Shown: positions 34,810 to 44,236 of the stretch, piece by piece | Layout: each line of letters opens with the position of its first letter | How positions within the stretch are numbered: the stretch's first letter is position 1 | NCBI RefSeq assembly: GCF_019320115.1 | Contig: NC_089587.1 | Coordinates: 103,819,861 to 103,883,860, forward strand | DNA length: 64,000 nt | Direction: 5' to 3' | DNA from: Miscanthus floridulus | Lineage: Eukaryota > Streptophyta > Magnoliopsida > Poales > Poaceae | The notes under the pieces: generated by a model | Told to the model about the DNA's origin: nothing | What the model saw: the letters and a program-made list of their open reading frames with translations, nothing else | The model's database searches: none | Made by a program: the position numbers and the translations under genes

Positions 34810-35895
34810 GTGCTCGGACCTCGCCGCCTACGCCGAGGACTCCTCGGTGCTCGGACAACGCCACGTACGTCGGGGACTCCTCGGTGCTCGGACATCGACG
34901 CCTACGCCGGTGACTCCTCAGTGCTCGGACATCGCCATCGACGCTGGGGACTCCTCGCTCCTCGGTGCTCGGTCATCGCCAGCGACGCCGTGGACTCCTC
35001 GCTCCTTGGTGCTCGGTCATCGCCAGCGACGCCAGCGACTCCTCGCTCCTTAGTGCTCGGTCATCGCCAGCGACGCCGGGGACTCCTCGCTCCTCGGTGC
35101 TCGGACATCGCCGCCTACGTCAGGGACTCCTCGCTCCTCGGTGCTCGGTCATCGCCAGCGACGCTGGGGACTCCTCGGTGCTCGGACATCGCCGCCGATG
35201 CCGGATACTCCACGCTCCTCGGCGCTCGGACATCGCCAGCGACACCGGGGACTCCTCGCTCCTCGATGCTCGGTCATCGCCAGCGACGTCGGGGACTTCG
35301 CGCTCCTCGGTGCTCAGACATCGCCGCCTACGTCAGGGGCTCCTCGCTCCTCGGTGCTCGGTCATCGCCAGCGATGCTGGGGACTCCTCGCTCCTCGGTG
35401 CTCGGACATCGCCAGTGACGCCGGGGACTCCTCGCTCCTCGGTGCTCAGACATCGCCGCCTACACCGGAGACTCCACGCTCCTCGGTGCTCGGACATCGC
35501 CAGTGACGCCGGGGACTCCTCGCTCCTCGGTGCTCGGTCATCGCCAGCGATGCCGGGGACTCCACGCTCCTCGATGCTCGGTCATCGCCAGCGACGCCAG
35601 GGACTCCTCGCTCCTCGGTGCTCGGTCATCACCAGCGACGCCGGGGACTCCTCGCTCCTCGGTGCTTGGACATCACCAGCGACGCCGGGGACTCCTCGCT
35701 CCTCGGTGCTCGGACATCGCCAGCGATGCCGGGGACTCCTCGCTCCTCGGTGCTTGGACATCGCCAGCGACCCGGTGCTCGGTCATCGCCAGCAACGTCG
35801 GGGACTTCTCGCTCCTCGGTGCTTGGACATCGCCAGCGACGCCGGGGACTCCTCGCTCCTTGGTCATTGCCAGCGACGCCGGGGACTCCCTTGCT
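34810..35895 (+). repeat. 44-bp minisatellite array B2
   Basis: About 24 units of the same 44-bp repeat as B1, again mixing GGTCATCG and GGACATCG versions and some short units. It supports a 367-codon frame with a 44-residue period and no domain. It is shorter than B1, so unit number has changed between copies. Confidence 0.92.
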
Positions 35896-36229
35896 GCTCG
35901 GATCTTGCTACGTCTCGTCGGTGTGCTATCAAGCTGCTGCATGCTGTTCGGATCAGGGTGCTGATCTTGGGCAGCACGTCTAGGGTCTTGATACGCGCAT
36001 GTCAGACGACGTCGGCAAGCTTTCAGACTTCTTTGACCCTACTACAAGATTCATTCTTCATCTTCTAGCAGGCTCAGGGACTAAGTGGGCACACTTCACC
36101 TTGTGATGAATGTGCTTGTTCTCGTCTCGAGGCTACGCCCGGGGACTGGCTGCCTGCTCGGCTGGTCTTCTACTTTATGACCCTGGCACCACGTGACTGC
36201 ATCACCTACTGTCAGGCTCGGGGACTAAC

Positions 36230-36513
36230 TATGGGGGTATGGCCCCCAAGACATGGGCCGCACCATCGGAGGTGGCCTGGCCCACAAGATCAAGGTGTGC
36301 ACGGCGCTGCTCGGCATGTACCGCAAGACATTGTATAGTACCAAATAGGCTAGTTTACTTGTAACCCTACCCCTCCAGAGTATATAAGGAGAGACAGGGG
36401 TCCTCTACTCGACATTATGTATTCAATATAATACACCAAAGACACAGGACGTAGGGTATTATGATGATCAGACGGTCTGAACCTGTCTAAATCGTTGTCT
36501 CTGCGCCTTGTGT
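36230..36513 (+). repeat. LTR 3, truncated (284 bp)
   Basis: It starts TATGGGGGTATGGCCCCC after the 3' end of internal region 2 and follows LTR 1 and 2 through the TATA box to CTGCGCCTTGTG. It then breaks into unrelated sequence, losing the last roughly 90 bp and the CA end. Confidence 0.82.
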
Positions 36514-36861
36514 TTTGCTTGTGGGTATCCGGGGACTATGTGGGCACACAGGGCAGCATGTGTCTTGCTTTGATAATTGTGGAGGACACCAAGGCTCTAA
36601 TATCCCACTGCATGTGCTATGGGCTCCGTGCTCTACATGTTGGGCGGTAGGCTACGGTCCTATGATAATGCTTGTTTTTCCAACATACGCATGGGCTCCG
36701 CGCTCTGCGTTATGGATTACGAGCTAGCTAAGGCATCAAGTTTAGTGCAAACTAACTGATCGAACACTACTTATATTATGCATAATTGCATCTGGTTGTT
36801 AATACAATGATTCTTCATCGCCAAATAAAGTAAGTGGTACAGGCGATAATATCCAAGCAGT
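36514..36861. other. Rearranged fragment with a 51-bp repeat shared with 39494-39544
   Basis: 36551-36601 (GGGCAGCATGTGTCTTGC...) matches 39494-39544 with one mismatch, in the same orientation. The following 36606-36760 resembles the array spacers (GGGCTCCGCGCTCTGCG, GAGCTAGCTA). This looks like a recombination patchwork of related retroelements. Confidence 0.6.
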
Positions 36862-39580
36862 TTGTTAAGCTTCGCCAACACTTCTGTTTCGCCAAACAAG
36901 TCTATATCGCCAACAAGCATTTTTTGCTGCATCTTCAACATCATCCTCCAGCTGCTGGGTTTGCGTGTCGCTCAGCCCATCGGCGAACCCACCACCTATC
37001 GACTGGATGTCGACAGACGGATAGTGGGACCGAACCACTGCAAGGGCATGAGTAGCGGCGGTCAAAACGGCGTCGCGGTTGAAGTTTTTGAAATTCTCCC
37101 ACGCTGCCTTGCATCTCTAAATGATGGTGTCTGGCCCTTGCTGCCTACTGTCAGGACGAGGTGCCAGTTCAATGTCGACGCAGTCGAGTACTGGTTTTAT
37201 TACGGCGGTTATAGTGTTGAAGCTGTCTTTCTGGACTTTGGCTTCCTGCACCAGCACATCGAACTGTGCCTTGGTTTTATGGCGATAATCTACAAGAATT
37301 ACAATGGTTCGTCATGCCAGAAAAGTACTACAACATTACTTCCGATCAGGGGGTATCTACCTTTCAGTTCTTCGACCAGTTTATCTGCTCGCTCTGACTC
37401 TTTTGCTTTCTCTTGTTGAATTTGCTCGACGGTCTGGCGAAGCTGGCTGAGTTCTGCATCTTGCTCTGCAAGCACAACAGTTATCAAAAAAATGGATGGC
37501 CAACTATTGCAAAGTACATTATCTGATAAAAGCATACCGGATTTCTGCTTGGATACATCCTCAAACTGCTGGCACTTCTGATCGAGCTGCTCGGATTTAC
37601 TTTTGAGTTCTCCGGTTTTCTTGCCCAATTGCTCGAACATATTTTTTAGCTCCTCGGATACAATCGCCAGTTGCTCGGATTTCTTCTTCAGCTGCTCGGA
37701 CGCAGCCGTTAGTTGCTCAGACAGAACCCCCTTCTAATGTTCAAGGTCCCGTGAGTTAGACTTCGCAAGGTCCCGCTCGCGCTGGGCCCTCTTAATATTC
37801 TTTTTCGAAAGATTTAACGCCTCCTGGAGTTTCTTGTTTTCCTCGGTGAGGGGCTCCATCCTCTTCATCAGTTGGTGCCATTGCTCGACTGTTCGAGCTA
37901 TCCCCTGCGGATGAACAATGCTAGAGATAAACCTTGGTCTCCAACAACATATATCAGTGTTTCAGGTGCGGTACTCACCTCGATTTGAGTCATAACTCCA
38001 GCAACGGCGGATTTCAACCTCTTTATTTCCCTGGTGGTGTTTTCTTCCTTGACAACTACTACCTCTTCCCCGCATTTTCAGAGAATCCGAACGGACTGGG
38101 GTTTAGGTGCGGCATGCTCGATCTCCACAACCTCGTCCTCCTCCGCCGTCGTTTGAGGCACCACTGGGGGACTCTGTGGTCGGACAGCTGCTCCGACCAC
38201 TCCTGGCATCGCTGTGGGTGGTGAAGGTTGCTCCTCGGCCGTTGACGGAGTTGCATCCTTAGCCTCTGGCGCATCAACAATAGCTGCAGTTTTTGCTTCC
38301 AAAGTATCGACTTTTTTGGTTGTAGCCTCGGTCGTGGTCGCCGATGCGCCTGTCGTGTGCGCCAATGATTCACCGTCGCCAGGACCGCTGGCAGCGGTGG
38401 CTGGCCCATCCTCTATTTGTCGAGCACTCAGGGACTCCCGGATGGGAGCAGTTGGCATTTTTTTCTACTAAGGTTACGGGCCTCGGTGTTGCCCTACGTA
38501 ATATCGGCTTGTCAGTAACCAAGAGAAATCAAGGAACAATATTATTACTCCAAGGCAAATATACTTACGGTTTGATCTTCCGATTAAATTTCTTGAACCG
38601 GCGATGCCTGCCTGATCCCCCAGGCGCTGCTGCTTGGTCTGCCTGATGGGAGGATTCCTGCTCCTCTACAGCAGGCTGCCGCTCTGCTTGGTGCCCCGGG
38701 GCCCCCTCTGTGCGCTGCTCTGCGGCTATCCCCTCTTGTTGCTCGGGGACTTTGGTCGTCTGCACCGCCGGGACTTCCGTCGTTGCTCGCACATAATTTT
38801 TCCTTGCTTGCTGCTCGGGAACTTCAGCATCCGTCGATGGCTCCTTCGTGCTCAGCGGATGCGCTGACTAGTCCTCGTCATCGTCCGACCACTCTAGCAC
38901 AGCGGTTCTTCATGGTCGAGCGGTTCGGTCTTCACCAAGCGAGATGCCACCCGATTTGTGTGCAGTAGAGCTTGCGGTTTTTCTCCTTTTTTGGACCGGC
39001 TCATCTACTGCCGATCTTTTCCCACGGATCTTCTCTGATACTGGGGATGGACTATCCGACGAGGTGCTCGGCTCCTCCTCTTCGAGCTGTAGCAGCCACC
39101 GAATGTCTACTCCTTTTGGCCAATCGGCTCTTGGCACGCTTGAAAAGTATATTGCCCTACCCTACGAATGGATCTTTACATAAGTAAGTTAGTCCTTTGC
39201 TCGGCAATTGATGCCTGATCAATGCGAAGTGAAAGGGTTACCTGAGGAGGTGGATTGGTGCAGTTGAAAGCCTTCGTTCCTTGTGGCTAGCTTAATGAGA
39301 CATTGGAAGTGAATAGGTCCATGGCACGGTCTATTACTTCTTTCTTCGTCAGACGGTCTATGCTTTCTTGGGTACCATCGTTGTCACCTTTATAGTCGAA
39401 CACCGGGTGGGCCCTCTCTTTGCAGGGCTAGATGCACCGCACTATGAAGCTAGCTACAACCAGTTCACCCCTAAGCTACTCAAATTGGCCGCTGGGCAGC
39501 ATGTGTTTTGCTTTGATAATTGTGGAGGACACCAAGGCTCTAATTGGTGTCATCTTTATGTTTAATATAGCCCCCCTACC
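36862..39580 (-). pseudogene. Gypsy-associated gag-like gene (Transposase_28-like family), 5'-truncated and broken
   Basis: Read on the minus strand from LTR 4 downward. First IRALVSSTIIKAKHMLPSGQ (about 39545-39485), then a stretch with DRLTKKEVIDRAMDLFTSN (about 39360-39300) and a donor after FNCTNPPPQ. Further exons follow: PRADWPKGVDIRWLLQLEEE (near 39137), a KKRRK-type basic stretch, alanine/glutamine-rich linkers, a long SEQL-heptad coiled coil (about 37740-37560) and EQDAELSQLRQTVEQIQQEK. The C-terminal end (37280-36865) includes AWENFKNFNRDAVLTAATHA. This order fits the 'putative gypsy type transposon' proteins of grasses. The N-terminal half is missing and stops interrupt it (for example a TAG near 37118). 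Confidence 0.65.
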
Positions 39581-39592
39581 TGGTCGGCGATG

Positions 39593-39936
39593 GGGTATCC
39601 CGCGATGGTAGATTTGTCGGTGGGGGTGTGCGTGATCAGGAACCGAATGGTGACACAAGGCGCAGAGACAGCGATTTAGATAGGTTTGGGCCATCTGATC
39701 GACGTAATACCCAATGTCCTATGTCTTCGGTGTATTGTATTGAATACATGATGTCGAGTAGAGGACCCCTGCCTCTCCTTATATACTCTGGAGGGGTAGG
39801 GTTACAAGTAAAGTATCATATTTGGTACTATACATTGTCTTACGGTGCACGCCGAGTAGTGCCGTGCATGCCTTGATCTTGTGGGCCGGGCCACCTCCGA
39901 TGGTGCGGCCCATGTCTTGGGGGCCATACCCCCACA
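39593..39936 (-). repeat. LTR 4, inverted, truncated
   Basis: On the minus strand it starts TGTGGGGGTATGGCCCCC at 39936 and follows the other LTRs through the TATA box to ...CGCGGGATACCCC near 39593. The last roughly 30 bp are missing. A CCAGGTAGGGG remnant near 39575 resembles the end of the primer-binding site. It is the 3' LTR of the inverted internal region and may also have been the 5' LTR of the gag-like gene fragment. Confidence 0.8.
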
Positions 39937-40254
39937 GCTAGTCCCTGAGCCTGATAGTAGGTGATGCAGTCACGTGGTGCCAGGCTCATAAAGTAGAAGA
40001 CCAGCCGAGCAGGCAGCCAGTCCCCAGGCATAGCCTCGAGATGAGAACAAGCGCATTCACCACAAGGTGAAGTGTGCCCACTTAGTCCCCAAGCCTGCTA
40101 GAAGATAAAGAATGAATCTTGTAGCAGGGTCAAAGAAAAATAAGTCTAAAAGTTTGCCGACATCATCTGATACGCACGTATCAAGACCCCAGACATGCTG
40201 CCCAAGATCAGCACCCTGATCCAAACAGCTTGGAGCAGCTTGATAGCACACCGA
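39937..40254 (-). other. 3' part of the inverted internal region
   Basis: Reverse complement of the region before LTR 2 and LTR 3 (31991-32331), including the tract next to the LTR. Non-coding. Confidence 0.65.
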
Positions 40255-41135
40255 CGAGACACAACAAGATCCAAGCACCGAGGAGTCCCCGGCGTAGCCA
40301 GTGATGTCCGACCAACCAGGGAGTTCTCGGCATAGCTGGCGGTAACCGAGAACCAAGGAGCGAGGAGTCCCTGGCGTAGGCGGCGATGACCGAGCACCGA
40401 GGAGCAAGGGGTCTCTGGCGTAGGCGGCGATGATCGAGCACCGAGGAGAGAGGAGTCCCCGGCGTAGGCAGCGATGACTGAGCACCGAGGAGCGAGGAGT
40501 CCCCGGTGGCGCTGGCGATGACCGAGCATCGAGGAGCGAGGAGTCCCTGATGTAGGTGGCGATATCCGAGCACCGAGGAGCAAGGAGTCCCCGACGTCGC
40601 TGGCGATGACCGAGCACCGAGGAGCAAGGAGTCCCTGGCGTCGCTGGCGATGTCCGAGCACCGAGGAGCGTGGAGTCACCGGCGTAGGTGGCGATGTCCG
40701 AGCACCAAGGAGCGAGGAGTCCCCAGGGTCGCTGGCGATGACCGAGCACCGAGGAGCGAGGAGTCCCCGGCGTCGCTGGCGATGTCCGAGCACCGAGGAG
40801 CATGGAGTCCCCGGCGTCGCTAGCGATGACCGAGCACCGAGGAGCGAGGAGTCCTCGGCGTCGCTGGCGATGATCGAGCACCGAGGAGCGAGGAGTCCCC
40901 GGCGTCACTGGCGATGACCGAGCACCAAGGAGCGAGGAGTCCTCGGTGTCGCTGGCGATGACCGAGCACCGAGGAGCGAGGAGTCCCCAGCGTCGCTGGC
41001 GATGTCCGAGCACCGAGGAGTCACCGGCGTAGGCGTCGATGTCCGAGCACCGAGGAGTCCCCGGCATAGGTGGTGATGTCCGAGCACCGAGGAGTCCTCG
41101 GCGTAGGCGGCGAGGTCCGAGCACCGACGTAGCTG
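40255..41135 (-). repeat. 44-bp minisatellite array B3, inverted
   Basis: About 19-20 units of the 44-bp repeat in reverse orientation (plus strand reads CGAGCACCGAGGAGCGAGG, then AGTCCCCGGCGTCGCTGGCG). A minus-strand frame of 419 codons (41316-40057) runs through it and its flanks with a 44-residue period. Confidence 0.92.
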
Positions 41136-41696
41136 ATGACGTCCGTGCGGTGAAGTGTGCCCACTTAGTCCTCGAGCACGAAGAATCCGAGGGCCGAGGA
41201 GTAACCGGCGTAGCTAGCGATGAAGCACGAGCGGCGAACAGTCCGATCAACTGCTCGGCGACGGAGTCCATGAACCAAGCGGTCCGACCAGTTGATCGGT
41301 GGAGAAGTCTGAGCACCAGGTGGTCCGATCACCTGGATGATGATCCTGCAATACAAACATGTAGAACGGGTAGTACATGATGTAAAAATAAATAAACTCC
41401 GGAGAAAAATCAGCAATGGTGATGAAACGACGTATGCAGTTCGACGATCAGTTGGCATGAAAATATATTTATATTTAATATAAACTGCCCGACCAGTTAG
41501 TGTGTAGCTGAGTCTCCAGCCCTAGCTAGCCCATAGTCCATAACGTCGAGCGTGGAGCCCGTGCACGTATAGGAGGAATAGGCGTCGCTAAGGAACCGCT
41601 GCCAACCACCCATAACGCAGAGCGCGGAGCCCGTAGCACGTGTAGGGAGGAGCCGGAGACAGGGCCATCTCTGGAGGCGTCTGAGCATCAACGTGA
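41136..41696 (-). other. Spacer between arrays in the inverted internal region
   Basis: Inverted counterpart of 29521-30330, about 200 bp shorter because the segment nearest array A is missing. Non-coding. Confidence 0.65.
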
Positions 41697-42420
41697 GGGC
41701 TGTCGGCAAAGGCCACCGAGCGGTGAGGACGAGTCGACGGCGAGGGACGTCGGCGAAGGATGTCGGCGAAGTCTGCCGAGCGGTGATGACGAGTCGACGG
41801 CGAGAGACGTCGGCGAAGGATGTTGGCGAAGGCTGTCGAGCGGTGATGATGAGTCGACGGCGAGGGACGTCGGCGAAGGATGTCGGCGAAGGCCGCCGAG
41901 CGGTGACGACGAGTCAACGGCGAGGGACGTTGGCGAAGGCCGCCGAGCGGTGACGACGAGTCGACAGCGAGGGACGTCGGCGAAAGATGTCGGCGAAGGC
42001 CACCGAGCGGTGACGATGAGTCGACGGCGAGGGACGTCGGCGAAAGATGTCGGCGAAGGCCGCCAAGCGGTGACAACGAGTCGACGGCAAGGGACATCGG
42101 TGAAGGATGTCGGCGAAGGCCGCCGAGCGGTGACGACGAGTCGACGGGAGGGACGTCGGCGAAGGATGTCGGCGAAGGCCGTCGAGCGGTGACGATGAGT
42201 CGACGGCGAGGGACGTTGGCGAAGGATGTCGGCAAAGGCCGCCGAGCGGTGACGATGAGTCGACGGCGAGGGACGTCGGTGAAAGATGTCGGCGAGGGCT
42301 GTCGGCGAAGGCCGCCGAGGGCAGCGGTGGCGAGTCATCGACGAGGCACGTCGGCGAAAGATGTCGGCGAGGGCTGTCGGCGAAGGCCACCGAGGGCAGC
42401 GGCGGCGAGTCGTCGACGAG
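41697..42420 (-). repeat. 60-bp minisatellite array A3, inverted
   Basis: About 11-12 units of the 60-bp repeat in reverse orientation (plus strand GACGGCGAGGGACGTCGGCG). One unit near 42148 is a few bases short, which shifts the otherwise periodic frames. Confidence 0.92.
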
Positions 42421-42617
42421 GGCTGATGAGGGCAGCAGCGGTGAGTTGTTGGTGAAGACGACCTCGGAGGTGGTTCTGAGATCAGATCTGCTGTCGTAGG
42501 GGCTGGTGTAGCAGCGATGAATCGTCGTCGTGGACCGGGATGGATGTCCATGAGATTGACGACGAGAACACATTGTTGATTTGAGGTCCATCTGGCTCGC
42601 CATGGATCAAGCGCACA
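42421..42617 (-). other. Beginning of the inverted internal region, 5' LTR missing
   Basis: Inverse of 28600-28827, including the conserved leader frame starting at 42603. Similarity ends abruptly at GCGCACA (42617), just inside where the primer-binding site and 5' LTR should be. TIR-element sequence follows. Confidence 0.7.
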
Positions 42618-43440
42618 CTCCACCATAGAGCAGCTTCACCGTGGATTTGAGATCCCAAAAAATGTTTGGTATAGCTCCAGGTTTCCTTCCATCTCACTGC
42701 CATCTAGGGTCCACGCATCAGTATCCTCTTTCTCATAGGATTTTCTTCCCCGTTGAGCAGGAGGACCGGACCCGTGGCCATGGCCGGGCGCGGCTTCGGC
42801 GGGCGCATCCACGGCCGGGCGTGGCCACAACCATGGCGCGCGGGGAGGGGTGGAGCGCGGCCTCGGCTGGGAGGGGCGGGGCCGGCCGGGTGCTGCTCAC
42901 GGCTAGGGCGAGCTGGAAAGGGCGCGACTGGCCTGGGGCGGCTAGGGCTGGGGCTTCGACGAGCGAGTGCGAGGAGGGGCGGCGCGGGTAGGGCTCCGAC
43001 GGGCGAGTGCTGCCTTGCCGGCGAGCAGGTGGCCGGCGGCGAGCCACTGCTGAGCGTGGCCACAGCCTGGGGAGGGCCGCACGGTGGCCGAGGAAGGCCG
43101 AGCGAGGGCGTGGTGGCCGGTCGCGGTGAAGAATAGTCGCAACTGGAGAAAGAGAAGAAACTCGCGACCGGAGAAAGAGAAGGAAAAATAGAACGAACCG
43201 GTCATTTTCCACTTACAAGTGGCAATGGTGGGTAATTTCTTCCAACTCCTTGAAACTTAGATTTGGTAGAGCATCCCTTGAGGTGGTCCACAAAATCCAT
43301 GGATCTGGGGGAAGATTCACCGTTTTGGTGGGGAATATCTGCGGTGGAGCTGCAGGAGCTGAGAACGTTTGGCTAGAAAATTTTGAAATGGAGCTGTTTT
43401 TGTGGATCTGGAGCTGCGTGGAGCTCTGCCAAAGAGGCCC
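42618..43440. other. Right part of the TIR element, GC-rich interior
   Basis: 42760-43130 is very GC-rich, with overlapping frames on both strands (up to 159 codons minus, 127 plus) and no recognisable domain. The segment ends in the right terminal repeat at 43440. Confidence 0.45.
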
Positions 43441-43891
43441 CGATTGGTAAAATAGCTCCCTATAGAACATGAAAAGGATAAAACATCCATAATACCCTTA
43501 TCTTTTTCCCAAATTTCTCCCTAGACAAAGATGGAGAGCGGGATTGGCTCTCTAGAACGCGCACATGATATAGAAAGTTGTTAGAGGATGAAAAAAATAT
43601 AGATAGCAATTTTATTCAAATGGCTCTCAAGTGATAATTTAGAAAGTAAGTTTAAGAAAGCCTCTTCAAGATGCTCGTAACATTTTGAAATTGAGTGGCT
43701 TCTAACTGACATTGACCCAACCTCTCATTTGACTTGAATAGCAATTATTGGCTCTGGCGTGTAAAGACGGATTATTGTGAAGAAGATCTGACTTGAAGGT
43801 ATCCTATCTAGCAATTAACTACGTAGGTAGCAATCTATAAATGTGGTTCATAAACACAAGCAAACCACCTCAAAGGCTCTTGCTTTCAGGC
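43441..43891. other. Flank of the TIR element, probably part of an older MITE
   Basis: Begins CGATTGGTAAAATAGCTCCC. Together with 28037-28135 (CCATGTTTAGTACAGCTC...ACTGTTTTAATT) it may form an older element that the TIR element entered. No gene. Confidence 0.35.
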
Positions 43892-44218
43892 TTTTAGTTC
43901 CTCCCCTAAAGTTTAGTCTCTATATCATCGGATGTTTAACACATGTATGGAGTATGAAATATAGACAAAAAAAATAACTAATTGCACAGATTGCAACTAA
44001 TTTGCGAGACGAATATTTTTAAGCCTAAGTAGTCCATGATTTGACAACGTGATGGTACAGTAAATCTAAAGTAAACATGTGCTGCTCACGGCTTGCTTAG
44101 GCTTAATTGATTTCTCTCGCTGTTTTATTATTACTATCCGAACACTCCCATGTGACATCTCGATGTGACAACCGATGTGACACCTCTAAACTTTAGTCCC
44201 TGGATTTAAACAGGGCCT
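43892..44218. mobile_element. Degenerate MITE related to the pair at 60619-61381
   Basis: It shares ATAACTAATTGCACAGATTG, AATTTGCGAGACGAAT, TGATTTGACAA and GGTACAGTAAA phrases in the same order. The ends have decayed (TTTTAGTTCCTCCCC and TTTAAACAGGGCC). It lies just upstream of the receptor-kinase pseudogene. Confidence 0.6.
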
Positions 44219-44236
44219 CAATATTTGTGACCCACC

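Larger units (their letters stand above)
28203..42617. mobile_element. Composite of non-autonomous LTR retrotransposon copies, two direct and one inverted
   Basis: Four LTR copies are seen: 28203-28577 (+), 32332-32706 (+), 36230-36513 (+, truncated) and 39593-39936 (-, truncated). Two plus-strand internal regions (28578-32331, 32707-36229) share the middle LTR. A third internal region lies inverted at 39937-42617. Each internal region has a 60-bp array, a spacer and a 44-bp array, and no protease, reverse transcriptase or integrase. Between the third and fourth LTR lies part of a gypsy-associated gag-like gene on the minus strand. The 6-bp sequence CTCCAC flanks the whole composite (28197-28202 and 42618-42623). 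Confidence 0.8.
28136..43440. mobile_element. TIR element (about 0.9 kb) split by the 14.4-kb retrotransposon composite
   Basis: The left end GGGCCTGTTTGGCAGAGCTC at 28136 is matched by the inverse of the right end GAGCTCTGCCAAAGAGGCCC at 43440. The similarity extends inward through AGCTCCAGATCCAC and AAAACAGCTCCA. Removing 28203-42617 leaves a compact GC-rich TIR element of roughly 890 bp. The end sequence GG.CC.GTTTGGC resembles grass MITEs of the PIF/Harbinger or hAT type; the superfamily is not settled because no clear target duplication is visible. Confidence 0.6.

Noticed and set aside
28599..36068. Many long open frames (up to 432 codons) on both strands across the arrays
   Set aside because: They follow directly from 60-bp and 44-bp units with high GC and few stop triplets. 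Several frames are open at the same place, and none shows a domain, so they are not called as genes.
36834..37419. Plus-strand frame of 185 codons
   Set aside because: It is antisense to the gag-like gene, whose minus-strand reading shows the recognisable protein pattern (AWENFKNFNRDAV).
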